A stretch of DNA of 64,000 nt, taken from contig NZ_CP010431.2 in assembly GCF_000814845.2 (NCBI RefSeq), positions 4,960,001 to 5,024,000 of the forward strand, in the 5' to 3' direction. Both the position numbers and the translations under genes were made by a program. Below are positions 8,240 to 18,632 of this stretch, piece by piece (position 1 is the first letter of the stretch; every line of letters starts with the position of its first letter). This DNA is from Pandoraea sputorum (GTDB lineage Bacteria; Pseudomonadota; Gammaproteobacteria; Burkholderiales; Burkholderiaceae). The notes under the pieces were generated by a model that ran no database searches, had not been told where the DNA came from, and was given only the letters and a program-made list of their open reading frames with translations.

Positions 8240-9796
8240 ATGCAGGAAATGACCGTCCACGCGCCCGAGCGGCGCTCGTGGCCGGCCTGGCGTGCCCGTG
8301 CGCTCGCCGGTCTGGCCGGTATCGCACAAACGCTGGCGTTCGCGCCACGCGACCTCTGGTGGCTGCAATTGCTCGCGATGGCAGGGCTGTTCGCACTCGT
8401 CGAGCGCAGCGCCTCGCGACGCAACGCCCTCTGGCTGGGCGGCAGCTTCGGCCTCACCTCGTTCGTCTGCGGCATCTGGTGGCTCTACATCAGCATGCAC
8501 ACATACGGCGGCATGCCCAGCGTGATGGCTGGTGCGGCCGTCGTCCTGTTCTCGATCTATCTGGCGGTCTATCCGGCGCTCGCCGCGTTTCTCACGCGTG
8601 CCGTGCCGGCCACCGGCCCATGGCGTGTGTTGGCCTTCGCCGGGGCCTGGACGCTTGCCGAATGGCTGCGCGGCACCGTCTTCACCGGGTTCCCCTGGCT
8701 CTCACCCGGCTACGCCCACGTCGACGGCCCGCTCGCAGGCTTCGCCCCGCTGCTCGGCGTGTACGGCATCACCGGTCTCGCCGCACTCGCGGCGGCCTGG
8801 CTCGCCCGCGCGCTGCTGCCGGTCGTCGCGACGACGGGCGCAGCACAACGGCTGGCCGCCGTAGTCGGCGTACTGGCGCTGCTGGGCGTGGGTATCGGCC
8901 TGTCCCGTCATGCCTGGACGACGCCCTCCGGGCAGCCACTCACCGTGCGGCTGCTGCAAGGCAATATCCCGCAGGACATGAAATTCGAGCGCACGGGCAT
9001 CGATCACGCCATGGCGCTCTATCGCGACATGATCGTGGCCGCACCGGCCGATCTCATCGTGACGCCCGAGACGGCGTTCCCGGTGCTGCTGCAAGGCATT
9101 CCGCCGGAAGTCGCTGCACCGATCCGCGAGTTTGCGGACCGCACGGGTTCGCACGTCGTGCTGGGTGCGGTGGGTGCGACGATCACCGATCGCGGCCCCA
9201 CCGACTTCACCAACAGCCTGTTCGGCGTGACGCCACGCGACCAGACGCTCTACCGCTACGACAAACATCATCTCGTGCCTTTCGGAGAGTTCGTGCCGTG
9301 GGGCTTTCGCTGGTTCGTCGACATGATGCACATCCCGCTGGGCGATTTCCTGCGCGGCAGCGCCACGCCGAGCGGCTTCCCGGTGCGCGACCAGCGGGTC
9401 GCGATGAACATCTGCTACGAGGATCTGTTCGGTGAGGAAATCGCGCAGGCGCTGCGCAGCATGCCGGAACCGGCCACGGTACTCGTGAACTCGACCAACC
9501 TCGCGTGGTTCGGCGACACCATCGCGCTCGATCAGCACTTGCAGATCGCCCGCATGCGCACGCTTGAGACGGGACGCCCGATGCTGCGTGCGACGAACAC
9601 GGGCGCGACGGCGATTATCGATGCGCACGGCCGTGTGCAGGCGCGTCTGCCTGCGATGACGGTCGGCGCGCTCACGGGCAACGTCCAGCCCTACACCGGT
9701 CTCACGCCATACGTTCGCTTCGGCAACGTGCCCGCACTGGTGCTGGCGCTCGTCGCACTGGGCCTCGGTCTGGCCATGACGCGCCGCGCGCGCTGA
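8240..9796 (+). CDS. lnt: Apolipoprotein N-acyltransferase
   Basis: A 518-residue inner-membrane enzyme that transfers the third acyl chain to the N-terminal cysteine of lipoproteins. The N-terminal half has about six to eight hydrophobic segments. The C-terminal nitrilase-like domain carries the Glu-Lys-Cys triad: Glu in [10 protein letters not shown], Lys in [12 protein letters not shown] and Cys in [12 protein letters not shown] final transmembrane segment lies near residues 495-512. Length and domain order are standard. It is co-oriented with corC and closes this operon. Confidence 0.95.
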   Translation: MQEMTVHAPERRSWPAWRARALAGLAGIAQTLAFAPRDLWWLQLLAMAGLFALVERSASRRNALWLGGSFGLTSFVCGIWWLYISMHTYGGMPSVMAGAAVVLFSIYLAVYPALAAFLTRAVPATGPWRVLAFAGAWTLAEWLRGTVFTGFPWLSPGYAHVDGPLAGFAPLLGVYGITGLAALAAAWLARALLPVVATTGAAQRLAAVVGVLALLGVGIGLSRHAWTTPSGQPLTVRLLQGNIPQDMKFERTGIDHAMALYRDMIVAAPADLIVTPETAFPVLLQGIPPEVAAPIREFADRTGSHVVLGAVGATITDRGPTDFTNSLFGVTPRDQTLYRYDKHHLVPFGEFVPWGFRWFVDMMHIPLGDFLRGSATPSGFPVRDQRVAMNICYEDLFGEEIAQALRSMPEPATVLVNSTNLAWFGDTIALDQHLQIARMRTLETGRPMLRATNTGATAIIDAHGRVQARLPAMTVGALTGNVQPYTGLTPYVRFGNVPALVLALVALGLGLAMTRRAR

Positions 9797-9832
9797 CCGG
9801 CAAAACAGCCAGCGTCGCATCGTCAAAACGAC

Positions 9833-9858
9833 ACAGGGGGGCGCGAAAATCCCCCTGT
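9833..9858 (+). other. G/C-rich inverted repeat between lnt and glyQ
   Basis: ACAGGGGG (9833-9840) and CCCCCTGT (9851-9858) pair across a 10-base loop. There is no T tract after it, so it is not a classical intrinsic terminator. It may be the 3' end hairpin of the lnt transcript. A TAAAAT hexamer at 9906-9911 is a possible -10 for glyQ, without a clear -35. Confidence 0.35.
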
Positions 9859-10002
9859 CGTGCCACCCCGGGGCCATCGGCGCCCCGTTCGGGTCGAATT
9901 CCCGCTAAAATTCAACGTTTTAGTCTTTTGGCCGCGCTCGCGGCCGGGCCGAAAGACTGCGCAAAATCCGCATTTTTCCCTGTTCGTCCGCGCGAATTCA
10001 TC

Positions 10003-10941
10003 ATGCTTACCTTTCAACAAGTCATCCTGACGTTGCAGGATTACTGGGACAAGCAAGGCTGTGCGTTGCTCCAGCCTTACGACATGGAGGTCGGCGCCGG
10101 TACCTCGCACACTGCCACGTTCCTGCGCGCGATCGGTCCGGAGCCGTGGCGCGCTGCCTATGTGCAGCCGTCGCGCCGTCCCAAGGATGGCCGTTACGGT
10201 GAGAACCCGAACCGCATGCAGCACTACTACCAGTATCAGGTGGTGCTCAAGCCGGCCCCGGAAAACATCCTCGACCTGTACCTGGGCTCGCTGCGCGCGC
10301 TCGGTCTCGATCTGACCCAAAACGACGTGCGCTTCGTCGAAGACGACTGGGAAAACCCCACGCTCGGCGCCTGGGGTCTGGGCTGGGAAGTGTGGTTGAA
10401 CGGCATGGAAGTCACGCAGTTCACCTATTTCCAGCAAGTGGGCGGTCTCGACTGCAAGCCGGTGCTCGGCGAAATCACGTATGGCATCGAACGTCTGGCG
10501 ATGTATTTGCAACAGGTCGAGAACGTCTACGACCTCGTGTGGACCGAGTGGGAAGAGCAAACGGCCGATGGCCCGGTCAAGCGCCGCCTGACCTACGGTG
10601 ACGTGTTCCATCAGAACGAAGTGGAACAGTCGACGTACAACTTCGAGCACTCGAACCAGCCGATGCTGTTCAGCTTCTTCGACAACTACGAGAGCGAAGC
10701 CAAGCGTCTCATCGAAGCCGAACTGGCGCTGCCCGCCTACGAGATGATTCTCAAGGCCGCACACACTTTCAACCTGCTCGACGCGCGCGGCGCCATCTCG
10801 GTGACCGAGCGCGCGGCGTATATTGGCCGTATCCGCGCACTGTCGCGCCTGATCGCACAGGCCTACTACGCTTCGCGCGAAAAGCTCGGCTTCCCGATGC
10901 TGAACGCCCCCGCAGCTAAAACTCAAACGCAAGCCGCATGA
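10003..10941 (+). CDS. glyQ: Glycine--tRNA ligase alpha subunit
   Basis: A 312-residue class II synthetase catalytic subunit of the alpha2-beta2 bacterial glycyl-tRNA synthetase. The N-terminal sequence [15 protein letters not shown] and the block [20 protein letters not shown] are family hallmarks. I chose ATG 10003 because the canonical N-terminus begins there. It overlaps glyS by four bases, ensuring balanced subunits. Confidence 0.98.
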   Translation: MLTFQQVILTLQDYWDKQGCALLQPYDMEVGAGTSHTATFLRAIGPEPWRAAYVQPSRRPKDGRYGENPNRMQHYYQYQVVLKPAPENILDLYLGSLRALGLDLTQNDVRFVEDDWENPTLGAWGLGWEVWLNGMEVTQFTYFQQVGGLDCKPVLGEITYGIERLAMYLQQVENVYDLVWTEWEEQTADGPVKRRLTYGDVFHQNEVEQSTYNFEHSNQPMLFSFFDNYESEAKRLIEAELALPAYEMILKAAHTFNLLDARGAISVTERAAYIGRIRALSRLIAQAYYASREKLGFPMLNAPAAKTQTQAA

Positions 10942-13058
10942 TGAGCACCGCACAACGCACCCTGCTGGTCGAACTGCTGACCGAAGAATTGCCGCCGAAG
11001 GCGCTGGCGCGTCTGGGCGACGCGTTTGCCGACGGCATCGCCAACGGCCTGCGCACGCGCGGGCTCACCACTGACGCCAGCGTCATCACGCCGTTCGCCA
11101 CGCCGCGCCGTCTGGCCGTCTCGATCACGAACGTGCTCGAGCGCGCCCCGGACGCCACTATCCGCGCCAAGGTGCTGCCGGTGTCCGTCGCACTCGACGC
11201 CGACGGCAACCCCACCCCGCCGCTCGCGAAGAAACTCGCGGCGATGGGCTTCGCCGACCTGCCGGTCGCGAGCCTGGAGCGCGCGATGGATGGCAAGGCC
11301 GAAGCCTTCTTCCACACCTACACCGCTGCCGGTGCCCAACTGGCCGACGCGCTGCAAGCCTCGCTCGACGAAACGCTCGGCAAGCTGCCGATTCCGAAGG
11401 TCATGAGCTATCAGCGTCCGGATGGCGAGACGGTGCAGTTCGTGCGTCCGGTGCACGGCCTGATTGCGCTGCACGGCGACACGCTTGTGCCCGCATCGGC
11501 CATCGGTCTCGCGTCGGGCAACAAGACGCAGGGCCATCGCTTCCTGTCGAAGGGTGAGGTCACCGTCGCCAATGCCGACGCCTACGCCGCCACGCTGGAA
11601 AGCGAAGGCAAGGTTGTGGCGAGCTTCACGGGCCGCCGCGACGCGATCCGCACGCAACTGCTTGCCGCCGCCGGTAACGACCACGTGGTGATGCCGGACT
11701 CGTTGCTCGACGAAGTGACCGCACTCGTCGAATGGCCCGCAATCTACGCCTGCCATTTCGAGAAGGAATTCCTGGCAGTACCGCAGGAATGTCTGATTCT
11801 CACGATGCAGACGAACCAGAAGTACTTCGCGCTCACCGACAAGCCGCTGGCCGAAGACGGCCGTCTGACGAACCGCTTCCTGATCGTCTCCAACATCGAG
11901 ACCGGCAACCCCGAGCAAATCGTGACGGGTAACGAGCGCGTGGTGCGTCCGCGTCTGGCCGATGCGAAGTTCTTCTTCGAGCAGGACAAGAAGAAGCCGC
12001 TGGCCGATCGCGTGCCGCTGCTCGCAAACGTCGTCTATCACAACAAGCTGGGCTCGCAGTTCGAGCGCACGCAGCGTCTGGTGAAGCTCGCCGGTGCGAT
12101 CGCGCACATGATCGGTGCAGATCAGGACGGCGTGAAACTCGCCGAGCGCGGCGCACTGCTGGCCAAAGCCGACCTGCTGACCGACATGGTCGGCGAGTTC
12201 CCCGAGTTGCAAGGCACGATGGGCACGTACTACGCGCGTCATGACGGTGAAGCTGCCGACGTCGCGCTGGCCTGCTCGGAACATTATCAGCCGCGTTTTG
12301 CTGGCGACGCCCTGCCCTCGAGCACCACCGGCACGGTGGTGGCGCTTGCCGACAAGCTCGAAACGCTGGTCGGCATCTGGGGCATCGGGCTGCAGCCGAC
12401 GGGAGAGAAAGACCCGTTCGCGCTGCGCCGTCACGCGCTTGGCATCGTGCGCATGCTCATCGAGAAGCGTCTGCCAGTGATGCTGCCGGAACTGCTGAAC
12501 GTCACGTACAAGCAGTTCACCACGGGCGTAGCAGACTCCGCATACCTGAACGACGTCTACCAGTTCGTGCTCGACCGACTGCGCGGCTACCTGCGGGAGC
12601 AGGGTTATGCCGCCAACGAGATCGAAGCGGTGCTGGCCGACCACCCGAAGTATCTCGGCGATCTGATCGAGCGTCTGGATGCCGTGCGCGCGTTCTCGGC
12701 GCTGCCGCAAGCCGAAGCCCTCGCCGCAGCGAACAAGCGTATCGGCAACATCCTGAAGAAGACGGCCCCGCCGGCCGACGGCACGATTTCGCCGGACTTG
12801 CTGCTGGAATCGGCTGAGAAGGCGCTTCACGCTGCCCTCGAAAAGGTCACCCCGGTGGTCGAGCAGAAGTTCGAGGCACGCGAGTACGCGCAGGCGCTTT
12901 CCGCGCTGGCCGAGCTGCGCGACGCGGTCGACGCCTTCTTCAACGACGTGATGGTAATGGCCGAAGAAGACGCGTTGCGCAACAACCGCCTCGCGTTGCT
13001 CAAGAACCTGCACTTCCAGATGAACCGCGTGGCCGATCTCTCGAAGCTCGCCGCCTAA
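10938..13058 (+). CDS. glyS: Glycine--tRNA ligase beta subunit
   Basis: A 706-residue beta subunit of glycyl-tRNA synthetase, involved in tRNA recognition. The N-terminus [15 protein letters not shown] is the family signature, and an HD-like and anticodon-binding region forms the C-terminal third. Two adjacent ATG codons (10938 and 10941) can start it; the first overlaps the glyQ stop. The length is usual for the family. gmhB follows 27 bases later on the same strand. Confidence 0.98.
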   Translation: MMSTAQRTLLVELLTEELPPKALARLGDAFADGIANGLRTRGLTTDASVITPFATPRRLAVSITNVLERAPDATIRAKVLPVSVALDADGNPTPPLAKKLAAMGFADLPVASLERAMDGKAEAFFHTYTAAGAQLADALQASLDETLGKLPIPKVMSYQRPDGETVQFVRPVHGLIALHGDTLVPASAIGLASGNKTQGHRFLSKGEVTVANADAYAATLESEGKVVASFTGRRDAIRTQLLAAAGNDHVVMPDSLLDEVTALVEWPAIYACHFEKEFLAVPQECLILTMQTNQKYFALTDKPLAEDGRLTNRFLIVSNIETGNPEQIVTGNERVVRPRLADAKFFFEQDKKKPLADRVPLLANVVYHNKLGSQFERTQRLVKLAGAIAHMIGADQDGVKLAERGALLAKADLLTDMVGEFPELQGTMGTYYARHDGEAADVALACSEHYQPRFAGDALPSSTTGTVVALADKLETLVGIWGIGLQPTGEKDPFALRRHALGIVRMLIEKRLPVMLPELLNVTYKQFTTGVADSAYLNDVYQFVLDRLRGYLREQGYAANEIEAVLADHPKYLGDLIERLDAVRAFSALPQAEALAAANKRIGNILKKTAPPADGTISPDLLLESAEKALHAALEKVTPVVEQKFEAREYAQALSALAELRDAVDAFFNDVMVMAEEDALRNNRLALLKNLHFQMNRVADLSKLAA

Positions 13059-13085
13059 TGTTCCAACGAGTCAACTGAACTACTC

Positions 13086-13670
13086 ATGGATTCGCGCAAA
13101 GATCGCACCCTCGGCCCCGCCGCCCGAAAACTCGTGATTCTCGACCGGGACGGCGTGATCAACGCCGACTCGGATCAATTCATCAAGTCGACGGACGAGT
13201 GGGTGCCGCTGCCCGGCAGTCTCGAGGCCATCGGCCGGCTGAATCAAGCCGGGTACCGTGTGGTCGTCGCGACGAACCAGTCGGGTGTGGGGCGCGGTCT
13301 TTTCGACATGGCGACGCTCGGTGCGATGCACGCAAAGATGTCGAAACTGGCGGCGGCCGCCGGCGGCCGCATCGATGCCGTGTTCTTCTGCCCGCACACC
13401 TCGGTGGATGCCTGCGACTGCCGCAAGCCCAAGCCCGGTCTGTTCCAGGAAATCGCGCGACGCTACGAAGTCGACCTGACCGGCGTACCGGCCGTGGGCG
13501 ATTCGCTGCGCGATCTTCAGGCAGCTGCGGCCGTGGGCGCGCTGCCGCATCTGGTGCTTACCGGCAAGGGCAAGAAGACGCTCGCCGCAGGCAACCTGCC
13601 TGATGGCACGCGCGTGCACGACAGTCTGGCGGCGTTCGTCAACGATCTGCTTGCCGACGAGGACGCGTAA
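13086..13670 (+). CDS. gmhB: D-glycero-beta-D-manno-heptose-1,7-bisphosphate 7-phosphatase
   Basis: A 194-residue HAD-superfamily phosphatase acting in ADP-heptose synthesis for the lipopolysaccharide inner core. The nucleophile motif is LDRDGVIN. The zinc-binding loop is CPHTSVDACDCRKPKPG, which distinguishes GmhB from other HAD enzymes. The GDS motif (VGDSLRDL) binds magnesium. The order glyS-gmhB-plsC is common in Burkholderiales, so it is probably part of the glyQS transcript. Confidence 0.93.
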   Translation: MDSRKDRTLGPAARKLVILDRDGVINADSDQFIKSTDEWVPLPGSLEAIGRLNQAGYRVVVATNQSGVGRGLFDMATLGAMHAKMSKLAAAAGGRIDAVFFCPHTSVDACDCRKPKPGLFQEIARRYEVDLTGVPAVGDSLRDLQAAAAVGALPHLVLTGKGKKTLAAGNLPDGTRVHDSLAAFVNDLLADEDA

Positions 13671-13792
13671 CCTCACGCCCGCTACCGCACACCGACCGCC
13701 CAGCCTTCGCTGAACTGCCGCCCTACCGCGCGTACTATGACGCGGTCACGCGCCGACTTCGCGAAGACGATCGATCCCAGGCCCGAAACCCC

Positions 13793-14569
13793 ATGCGTCA
13801 ACTTCGTTCGATTCTCTTCTTCATCTTCCAGATCGTCTGGACGATTCCGTACGCCATCGCGTGCATCCTGTCGTTCCCGTTCCTGTCGCGCGTGCAGCGT
13901 TACTGGTTCGCGGTGGGCTGGTGCAAGGTCGTGACGCGCGTCGGCGACAAGCTGTGCGGCATGCGCTATCGCGTGATCGGTTGGGAGAATCTGCCGCAGA
14001 CACCTGCGATCATTCTGTCCAAGCATCAATCGGCATGGGAGACGGTGGCGCTGCCCGCTCTGATGCCGCGCCCGCTGTGCTACGTGTTCAAACGCGAGTT
14101 GCTGTACGTGCCTTTCTTCGGTTGGGCGCTGGGCCTGCTGAGCATGATTCACATCGATCGCCGCAAGGGCACCGATGCCTTCGCATCGGTCGTGAAGCAA
14201 GGGCGCGAGCGTTTGTCGGAAGGGTCATGGATCATCATGTTCCCGGAAGGCACGCGCACGAAAACCGGGTCGCGCAACAAATACAAGTCCGGCGGCGCAC
14301 GTCTTGCGACCGCGACCGGCGCGCCGGTCGTGCCGATTGCACACAATGCCGGACGTGTCTGGCCGCGCAACTCGTTCATGAAATTTCCCGGGGAAGTGAT
14401 CGTCTCGATCGGTCCGGTCATCGAGACGGCAGGCCGTAGTGCCGAAGCCGTCAACGCAGAGGTCGCCGAATGGATCGAGCGCGAGATGATACGTATCGAC
14501 CCCGCCGCTTATACGTCGAAACCGAGGGCGAGCGCGTCTGACACCTCCGACGCCGCACCCCGGACCTGA
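13793..14569 (+). CDS. plsC: 1-acyl-sn-glycerol-3-phosphate acyltransferase (PlsC family)
   Basis: A 258-residue membrane-associated acyltransferase that makes phosphatidic acid from lysophosphatidic acid. An N-terminal hydrophobic segment lies at about residues 3-30. The catalytic H-x4-D motif appears here as HQSAWE, with Glu in place of Asp. The FPEGTRTKTG motif for phosphate binding is intact, as is PVVPIAHNAG. The C-terminus is a short Ser/Ala tail. A 122-base gap separates it from gmhB and 24 bases separate it from the next gene. Confidence 0.9.
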   Translation: MRQLRSILFFIFQIVWTIPYAIACILSFPFLSRVQRYWFAVGWCKVVTRVGDKLCGMRYRVIGWENLPQTPAIILSKHQSAWETVALPALMPRPLCYVFKRELLYVPFFGWALGLLSMIHIDRRKGTDAFASVVKQGRERLSEGSWIIMFPEGTRTKTGSRNKYKSGGARLATATGAPVVPIAHNAGRVWPRNSFMKFPGEVIVSIGPVIETAGRSAEAVNAEVAEWIEREMIRIDPAAYTSKPRASASDTSDAAPRT

Positions 14570-14593
14570 CTGCGCCTCACGCGAGACCGTCTC

Positions 14594-15559
14594 ATGTCGA
14601 AAGCCCAACCCGCCACACGCGATAGCCGCTCCCGGCATGAGACCCCTGCACCCCAGATGGAACTCGATCTGTTCGGCAGCCCTGCTGCCGAGGCCAACGG
14701 CGTCGCGACCGACGCCCCTTTAGCTTCGACTGCCCCCGCGACGACTGGCACGCCCGCCCACGCCGCTGCACCCAACGCTACCGCGAGCGATTCCGCATCG
14801 CTCGTGCCGGGCGCCGGACCGCGCCGCGCGCCAGCGCCGGGCGAGCGCGTCATCATGCTCGACGGCCACGCGCTCTACTACCGTTTCAAGCGCTCCTCGC
14901 GCCGCACCATCGGCTTCATGATCGACGAATCGGGGCTGGCCGTGACCGCCCCGCGCTGGGTCACGATCGCTGACGTGGAAGCCGCCGTCGTCGAGAAGAA
15001 GCGCTGGATCTTCAGCAAGATCGCCGAATTCCGCGAACGCGCCGCACGCCGGGTGATTCCACGTGTCACGTGGGTCGACGGCGCATCGCTACCGTACCTC
15101 GGCCACACGCTGACGGTCCGTCTCGGCGGACGCTCGGGGGCCGCGCAGTACGACATCCACACGCACACGCTGTGGCTCGATCTGCCACCGCAAGCCGCCC
15201 CCGAACAGATGCGCGACCGAGTGCAGGGCTGGTTGCAGCAGGAATCACGCAAGCTCTTCACGTCGCGCCTCGACGTCTACGGCGAGCGGTTGGGCGTGCG
15301 CTACACCGCGCTCGGGCTGTCGTCGGCGACGACACGTTGGGGCAGTTGCAGCGCCGACGGACGCATTCGCCTGAACTGGCGGTTGATTCACTTCCCGCTG
15401 GGCGTGATCGATTACGTCGTGGCGCACGAACTGGCGCATTTGAAGGAGATGAACCACGGGCCGCGCTTCTGGCAGGCCGTGGCGTCGATCTTCCCGGAAT
15501 TCGAAGCTGCTCGCGATACGCTCAAGTCGCACGCGCCCGAGTGGCTGCCCGAGTTCTGA
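14594..15559 (+). CDS. YgjP/SprT-like metal-dependent hydrolase (DUF45/WLM family)
   Basis: A 321-residue protein with a zincin-like C-terminal domain. The motif HELAHLKEMNHGPRFW supplies HExxH plus a downstream His, the metal site of the YgjP family. The preceding block TRWGSCSADGRIRLNWRL is also diagnostic. Residues 1-90 are Ala/Thr/Pro-rich, of low complexity and probably disordered. The substrate is unknown. It follows plsC by 24 bases in the same direction. Confidence 0.85.
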   Translation: MSKAQPATRDSRSRHETPAPQMELDLFGSPAAEANGVATDAPLASTAPATTGTPAHAAAPNATASDSASLVPGAGPRRAPAPGERVIMLDGHALYYRFKRSSRRTIGFMIDESGLAVTAPRWVTIADVEAAVVEKKRWIFSKIAEFRERAARRVIPRVTWVDGASLPYLGHTLTVRLGGRSGAAQYDIHTHTLWLDLPPQAAPEQMRDRVQGWLQQESRKLFTSRLDVYGERLGVRYTALGLSSATTRWGSCSADGRIRLNWRLIHFPLGVIDYVVAHELAHLKEMNHGPRFWQAVASIFPEFEAARDTLKSHAPEWLPEF

Positions 15560-15676
15560 GCGAATGTCGCAATGCTCCACATCAAAATCAAAAGTTTCTC
15601 AACGCAACATGAATGATGCTCATTTTCATGGTCGCGGGTACAATCAAGTCTTCGTTGTCCCCACGTTGAAAACACC

Positions 15677-16078
15677 ATGCGAATGCTCCATACCATGCTG
15701 CGCGTCGGCGACCTGCAGCGCTCGATCGATTTCTACACGCGCGTGCTCGGCATGCAACTGCTGCGTCAGAGCGAGAACCCTGAGTACAAGTACACGCTGG
15801 CGTTCGTCGGCTACGGTCCCGAGTCGGAAAACACCGTCCTCGAACTGACGTACAACTGGGGCGTGGAAAAGTACGAGATCGGCACCGCGTTCGGCCATCT
15901 GGCCCTTGAAGTCGACGACGCCTATCAGGCGTGCGAAACGATCCGCGCCGCAGGCGGCAAGGTCTCGCGCGAAGCTGGCCCGGTCAAGGGCGGCACCACG
16001 ATCATCGCTTTCGTGGAGGACCCGGACGGCTACAAGATCGAGTTGATTCAGAAGCATTCGAGCAAGGGCGGCCTGTAA
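15677..16078 (+). CDS. gloA: Lactoylglutathione lyase (glyoxalase I)
   Basis: A 133-residue cytoplasmic VOC-fold enzyme converting the methylglyoxal-glutathione hemithioacetal to S-lactoylglutathione. The metal ligands expected for the Ni-type enzyme are visible: His in MLHTMLRV, Glu in VLELTYNWG, His in FGHLALEV and Glu in YKIELIQK. The sequence is close to canonical proteobacterial GloA. A strong terminator follows 46 bases after its stop. Confidence 0.95.
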   Translation: MRMLHTMLRVGDLQRSIDFYTRVLGMQLLRQSENPEYKYTLAFVGYGPESENTVLELTYNWGVEKYEIGTAFGHLALEVDDAYQACETIRAAGGKVSREAGPVKGGTTIIAFVEDPDGYKIELIQKHSSKGGL

Positions 16079-16124
16079 GCCGAACGCTTGCGCGATTGCG
16101 CTGCCTGATGTGCCTGATGTGACA

Positions 16125-16154
16125 ACGGCCGCCCTCGGGCGGCCGTCGTTTTTT
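16125..16154 (+). terminator. Intrinsic terminator after gloA
   Basis: ACGGCCGCC-CTCG-GGCGGCCGT forms a perfect 9-bp stem with a tetraloop, followed two bases later by six T residues. It ends the rightward gloA transcript and lies just before the 3' end of the convergent rubredoxin-domain gene. Confidence 0.85.
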
Positions 16155-16170
16155 CGGCACGTGCAATGCG

Positions 16171-16617
16171 TCAGAACTCCACCATCGCGAAGTCTTCCTT
16201 GCCCACGTCGCACAGCGGGCAACGCCAGTCGTCCGGCACATCTTCCCAGCGCGTGCCCGGGGCAATGCCGTCTTCCGGATATCCCACGGCTTCGTCGTAA
16301 ATCCATCCGCAAATCACACAGACCCACTGGCGCGATGCTGCGTCCGGTGCGTGGGTCGTTTCGTCGGACGTTTGCGTTGCGGCACCGTCGTCACTGAGCG
16401 TATCGGACGTCTTCGCGCCCGGATCCAGCAACGTAAAGACCAGCGGGGATTCCGTGCCTGAGGCATCTGTCGCCGGACGGCTCAGATGCGCTTGCAGTGC
16501 GTCGAGCAGTGCCTGCGCTTCGTCGCGCGTGAGATCGACCCAGTAAGGGTCGCCAGCGCCGTCGTTGAGTCGCGACGGGGAAAACTGCAATTCGACGGCA
16601 GAGCCTTTCTTGTACAT
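16171..16617 (-). CDS. Rubredoxin-domain protein with an uncharacterised N-terminal region
   Basis: A 148-residue protein whose last 45 or so residues are a complete rubredoxin: [13 protein letters not shown] then [12 protein letters not shown], giving two CxxC pairs for one Fe(Cys)4 centre. The first 55 residues ([29 protein letters not shown]) form a separate small domain that I do not recognise, joined by a Thr/Asp-rich linker. I took the ATG at 16617 because the sequence before it is low-complexity and unlike a protein domain. Rubredoxins carry single electrons, but the redox partner is not evident from the neighbours. It is transcribed convergently with gloA. Confidence 0.8.
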   Translation of the reverse strand: MYKKGSAVELQFSPSRLNDGAGDPYWVDLTRDEAQALLDALQAHLSRPATDASGTESPLVFTLLDPGAKTSDTLSDDGAATQTSDETTHAPDAASRQWVCVICGWIYDEAVGYPEDGIAPGTRWEDVPDDWRCPLCDVGKEDFAMVEF

Positions 16618-16923
16618 ACGTAAGTGCTGAATCTGAAGCGAAAACCGTTGAAAACAATGGATGAGCGATGACTGCGGCTTGCTCGACGAAGGACAAAAGC
16701 CGCCTCGCGGAGCATTGTAAAGGTGCGACGGTGTGCAATAAACGGGGGAGCCGGGGACATATTGTCCCGCACGACGAGACAATCACACCCGGACAGACGA
16801 ACGAACGCCCGAAAAGATTACCCGCGTTGACGGCATCGGTTTAATGCTTTGAGTATCAGGATCGGTGACAATGACCGCTTCTGCGCGTCGCGCCTGCGAT
16901 GCATCGTCATCCGAATTAATTCC

Positions 16924-17814
16924 ATGAAAACCACACCGCGTCCGATCGATGCTACAGCCCTCGCCATCATGCTGGCGCTGTGCATGGTCTGGGGAGGCCA
17001 GCAAGTTGCCGTCAAACTGGCCGTGCCGGTCGTGCCCGCCGTCTTGCAGGCCGGACTGCGTTCCGTCGTGGCGACGGTGCTTGTCGGTGCGTGGATGCTG
17101 TGGCGGCGTCAGCGCCTGATCACCGGCGACGGCACCCTGCCCGCCGGTATTCTTGCAGGCGCGCTGTTCTCGCTGGAATTCCTCTGCATCTTCGTTGGAC
17201 TCACGCACACGACCGCATCGCGCATGGCGGTCTTTCTGTACTCGGCCCCTTGTTTCACCGCGATCGGACTGCACTGGACGGTGCCCAGCGAACGGCTGCG
17301 GCCCATGCAATGGCTCGGCATGGCCATCGCGTTTTGCGGTATCGCCGTGGCGTTCTCCGACGGCAGTGGCGCAGATCTCGCCACCACGTGGCCCGGCGAT
17401 CTGCTGGCCATTCTGGCCGGTATCTTTTGGGGAATGACGACGGTCGTCGTGCGGGCGTCGCGTCTGGCGAGCGCCGCACCGTCGAAGACATTGCTGTACC
17501 AGTTGGCTGTCTCGGCAGTGCTGCTGTGCGCGCTGGCGCTCGCGACGGGCAAGGTGCAAATCGGGCCGATGACGTCGACCATCTGGATCAGCCTCGTCTA
17601 CCAATCCATCGGTGTGGCCTTCGCGAGCTATCTGATCTGGTTCTGGTTGCTCACGCGGTACAGCGCCGCCCGGCTCGCGTCCTTCTCGTTCCTGAGCCCA
17701 CTCTTCGGGGTGACGTTCGGCGTGCTGATTCTCGGCGAATCGGTCGGTTGGCGCTTTGGCTGCGCCGTCGTCCTCGTCTTCGCCGGGATCAGCCTTGTGA
17801 ACCGACGCCGCTGA
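16924..17814 (+). CDS. EamA/DMT-family transporter
   Basis: A 296-residue inner-membrane protein with about ten hydrophobic segments arranged as two EamA repeats (roughly residues 10-135 and 150-290). The signature [12 protein letters not shown] lies in the first helix and a typical repeat boundary [17 protein letters not shown] in the middle. Such proteins usually export metabolites; the substrate cannot be told. The start ATG 16924 gives the normal N-terminus. The 3' end overlaps the oppositely oriented rsmA by 26 bases. Confidence 0.85.
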   Translation: MKTTPRPIDATALAIMLALCMVWGGQQVAVKLAVPVVPAVLQAGLRSVVATVLVGAWMLWRRQRLITGDGTLPAGILAGALFSLEFLCIFVGLTHTTASRMAVFLYSAPCFTAIGLHWTVPSERLRPMQWLGMAIAFCGIAVAFSDGSGADLATTWPGDLLAILAGIFWGMTTVVVRASRLASAAPSKTLLYQLAVSAVLLCALALATGKVQIGPMTSTIWISLVYQSIGVAFASYLIWFWLLTRYSAARLASFSFLSPLFGVTFGVLILGESVGWRFGCAVVLVFAGISLVNRRR

Positions 17815-18622
17815 TCGCGCGCGACAGATTCACGTATTCGTCGACCGGCACGTCTTCGGCACGACGCGTGAGATCGAAGCCGAGTGCGTCGAAATCGACA
17901 CGATCGCGGTAGCTGTGCAACGTGTTGCGCAGCATCTTGCGACGTTGCGAAAACGCCTGTGCCACCACCGCTTCGAACACGTCGAGATCGACCTGCGGCA
18001 GATCGGCCACGGCGCGCGGAATCATCCGGACAACAGCGGAATCGACTTTCGGCGGCGGATTGAAGGCCTCCGGCGGCACATGCAGCACCTTGTCCATCCA
18101 GTAGCGGTACTGAAGCATGACCGACAGGCGGCTGTAGTTGCTTGAGCCCGCCGGGGCCACCATGCGCTCAACCACTTCGTCCTGCAGCATGAAGTGCTGG
18201 TCGCGTACCAGTGCGGCGTAGCGCATCAGATGGAACAGCAGCGGGCTGGAGATGTTGTACGGCAGGTTGCCGACAATGCGCAGCGGCGCTTCGTCGCGAC
18301 GATCTTCCGGGACGAGCGAACCGAAATCGAAGTCGAGGGCGTCGCCAGCGTGCACGCTCACGCGCTCGCCGAACTTGCGCGTCAGACGCGCGACCAGATC
18401 GCGGTCGAGTTCGACCACGTGCAGATGCGCCAGCCACTCGGTGAGCGGTGTCGTCAGTGCCCCAAGCCCCGGGCCGATTTCGACCATCAGGTCGTCGGTA
18501 CGCGGCGAAATGGCGCTGATGATCGAATCGATCACACCCATGTCGACAAGAAAGTTCTGACCAAAACGTTTGCGCGCCACGTGGCCCTGTTGGACGCCCG
18601 TGCGCTTCGATGCGCTACTCAT
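17789..18622 (-). CDS. rsmA: 16S rRNA (adenine1518-N6/adenine1519-N6)-dimethyltransferase
   Basis: A 277-residue SAM-dependent methyltransferase that dimethylates two adjacent adenines in the 3' helix 45 of 16S rRNA. The N-terminal [10 protein letters not shown], the SAM-binding [11 protein letters not shown] and the catalytic NLPYNISSP motifs are all present. It follows pdxA with a gap of 10 bases on the minus strand, the last gene of the lptD-surA-pdxA-rsmA operon. Its 3' end runs 26 bases into the convergent EamA gene. Confidence 0.96.
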   Translation of the reverse strand: MSSASKRTGVQQGHVARKRFGQNFLVDMGVIDSIISAISPRTDDLMVEIGPGLGALTTPLTEWLAHLHVVELDRDLVARLTRKFGERVSVHAGDALDFDFGSLVPEDRRDEAPLRIVGNLPYNISSPLLFHLMRYAALVRDQHFMLQDEVVERMVAPAGSSNYSRLSVMLQYRYWMDKVLHVPPEAFNPPPKVDSAVVRMIPRAVADLPQVDLDVFEAVVAQAFSQRRKMLRNTLHSYRDRVDFDALGFDLTRRAEDVPVDEYVNLSRAISGVGSQG

Positions 18623-18632
18623 GTGAAATTCC

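Noticed and set aside
9833..9858. Hairpin before glyQ as a T-box or glycine riboswitch
   Set aside because: It lacks T-box and glycine aptamer sequence features; it is a simple G5/C5 stem near the lnt stop.
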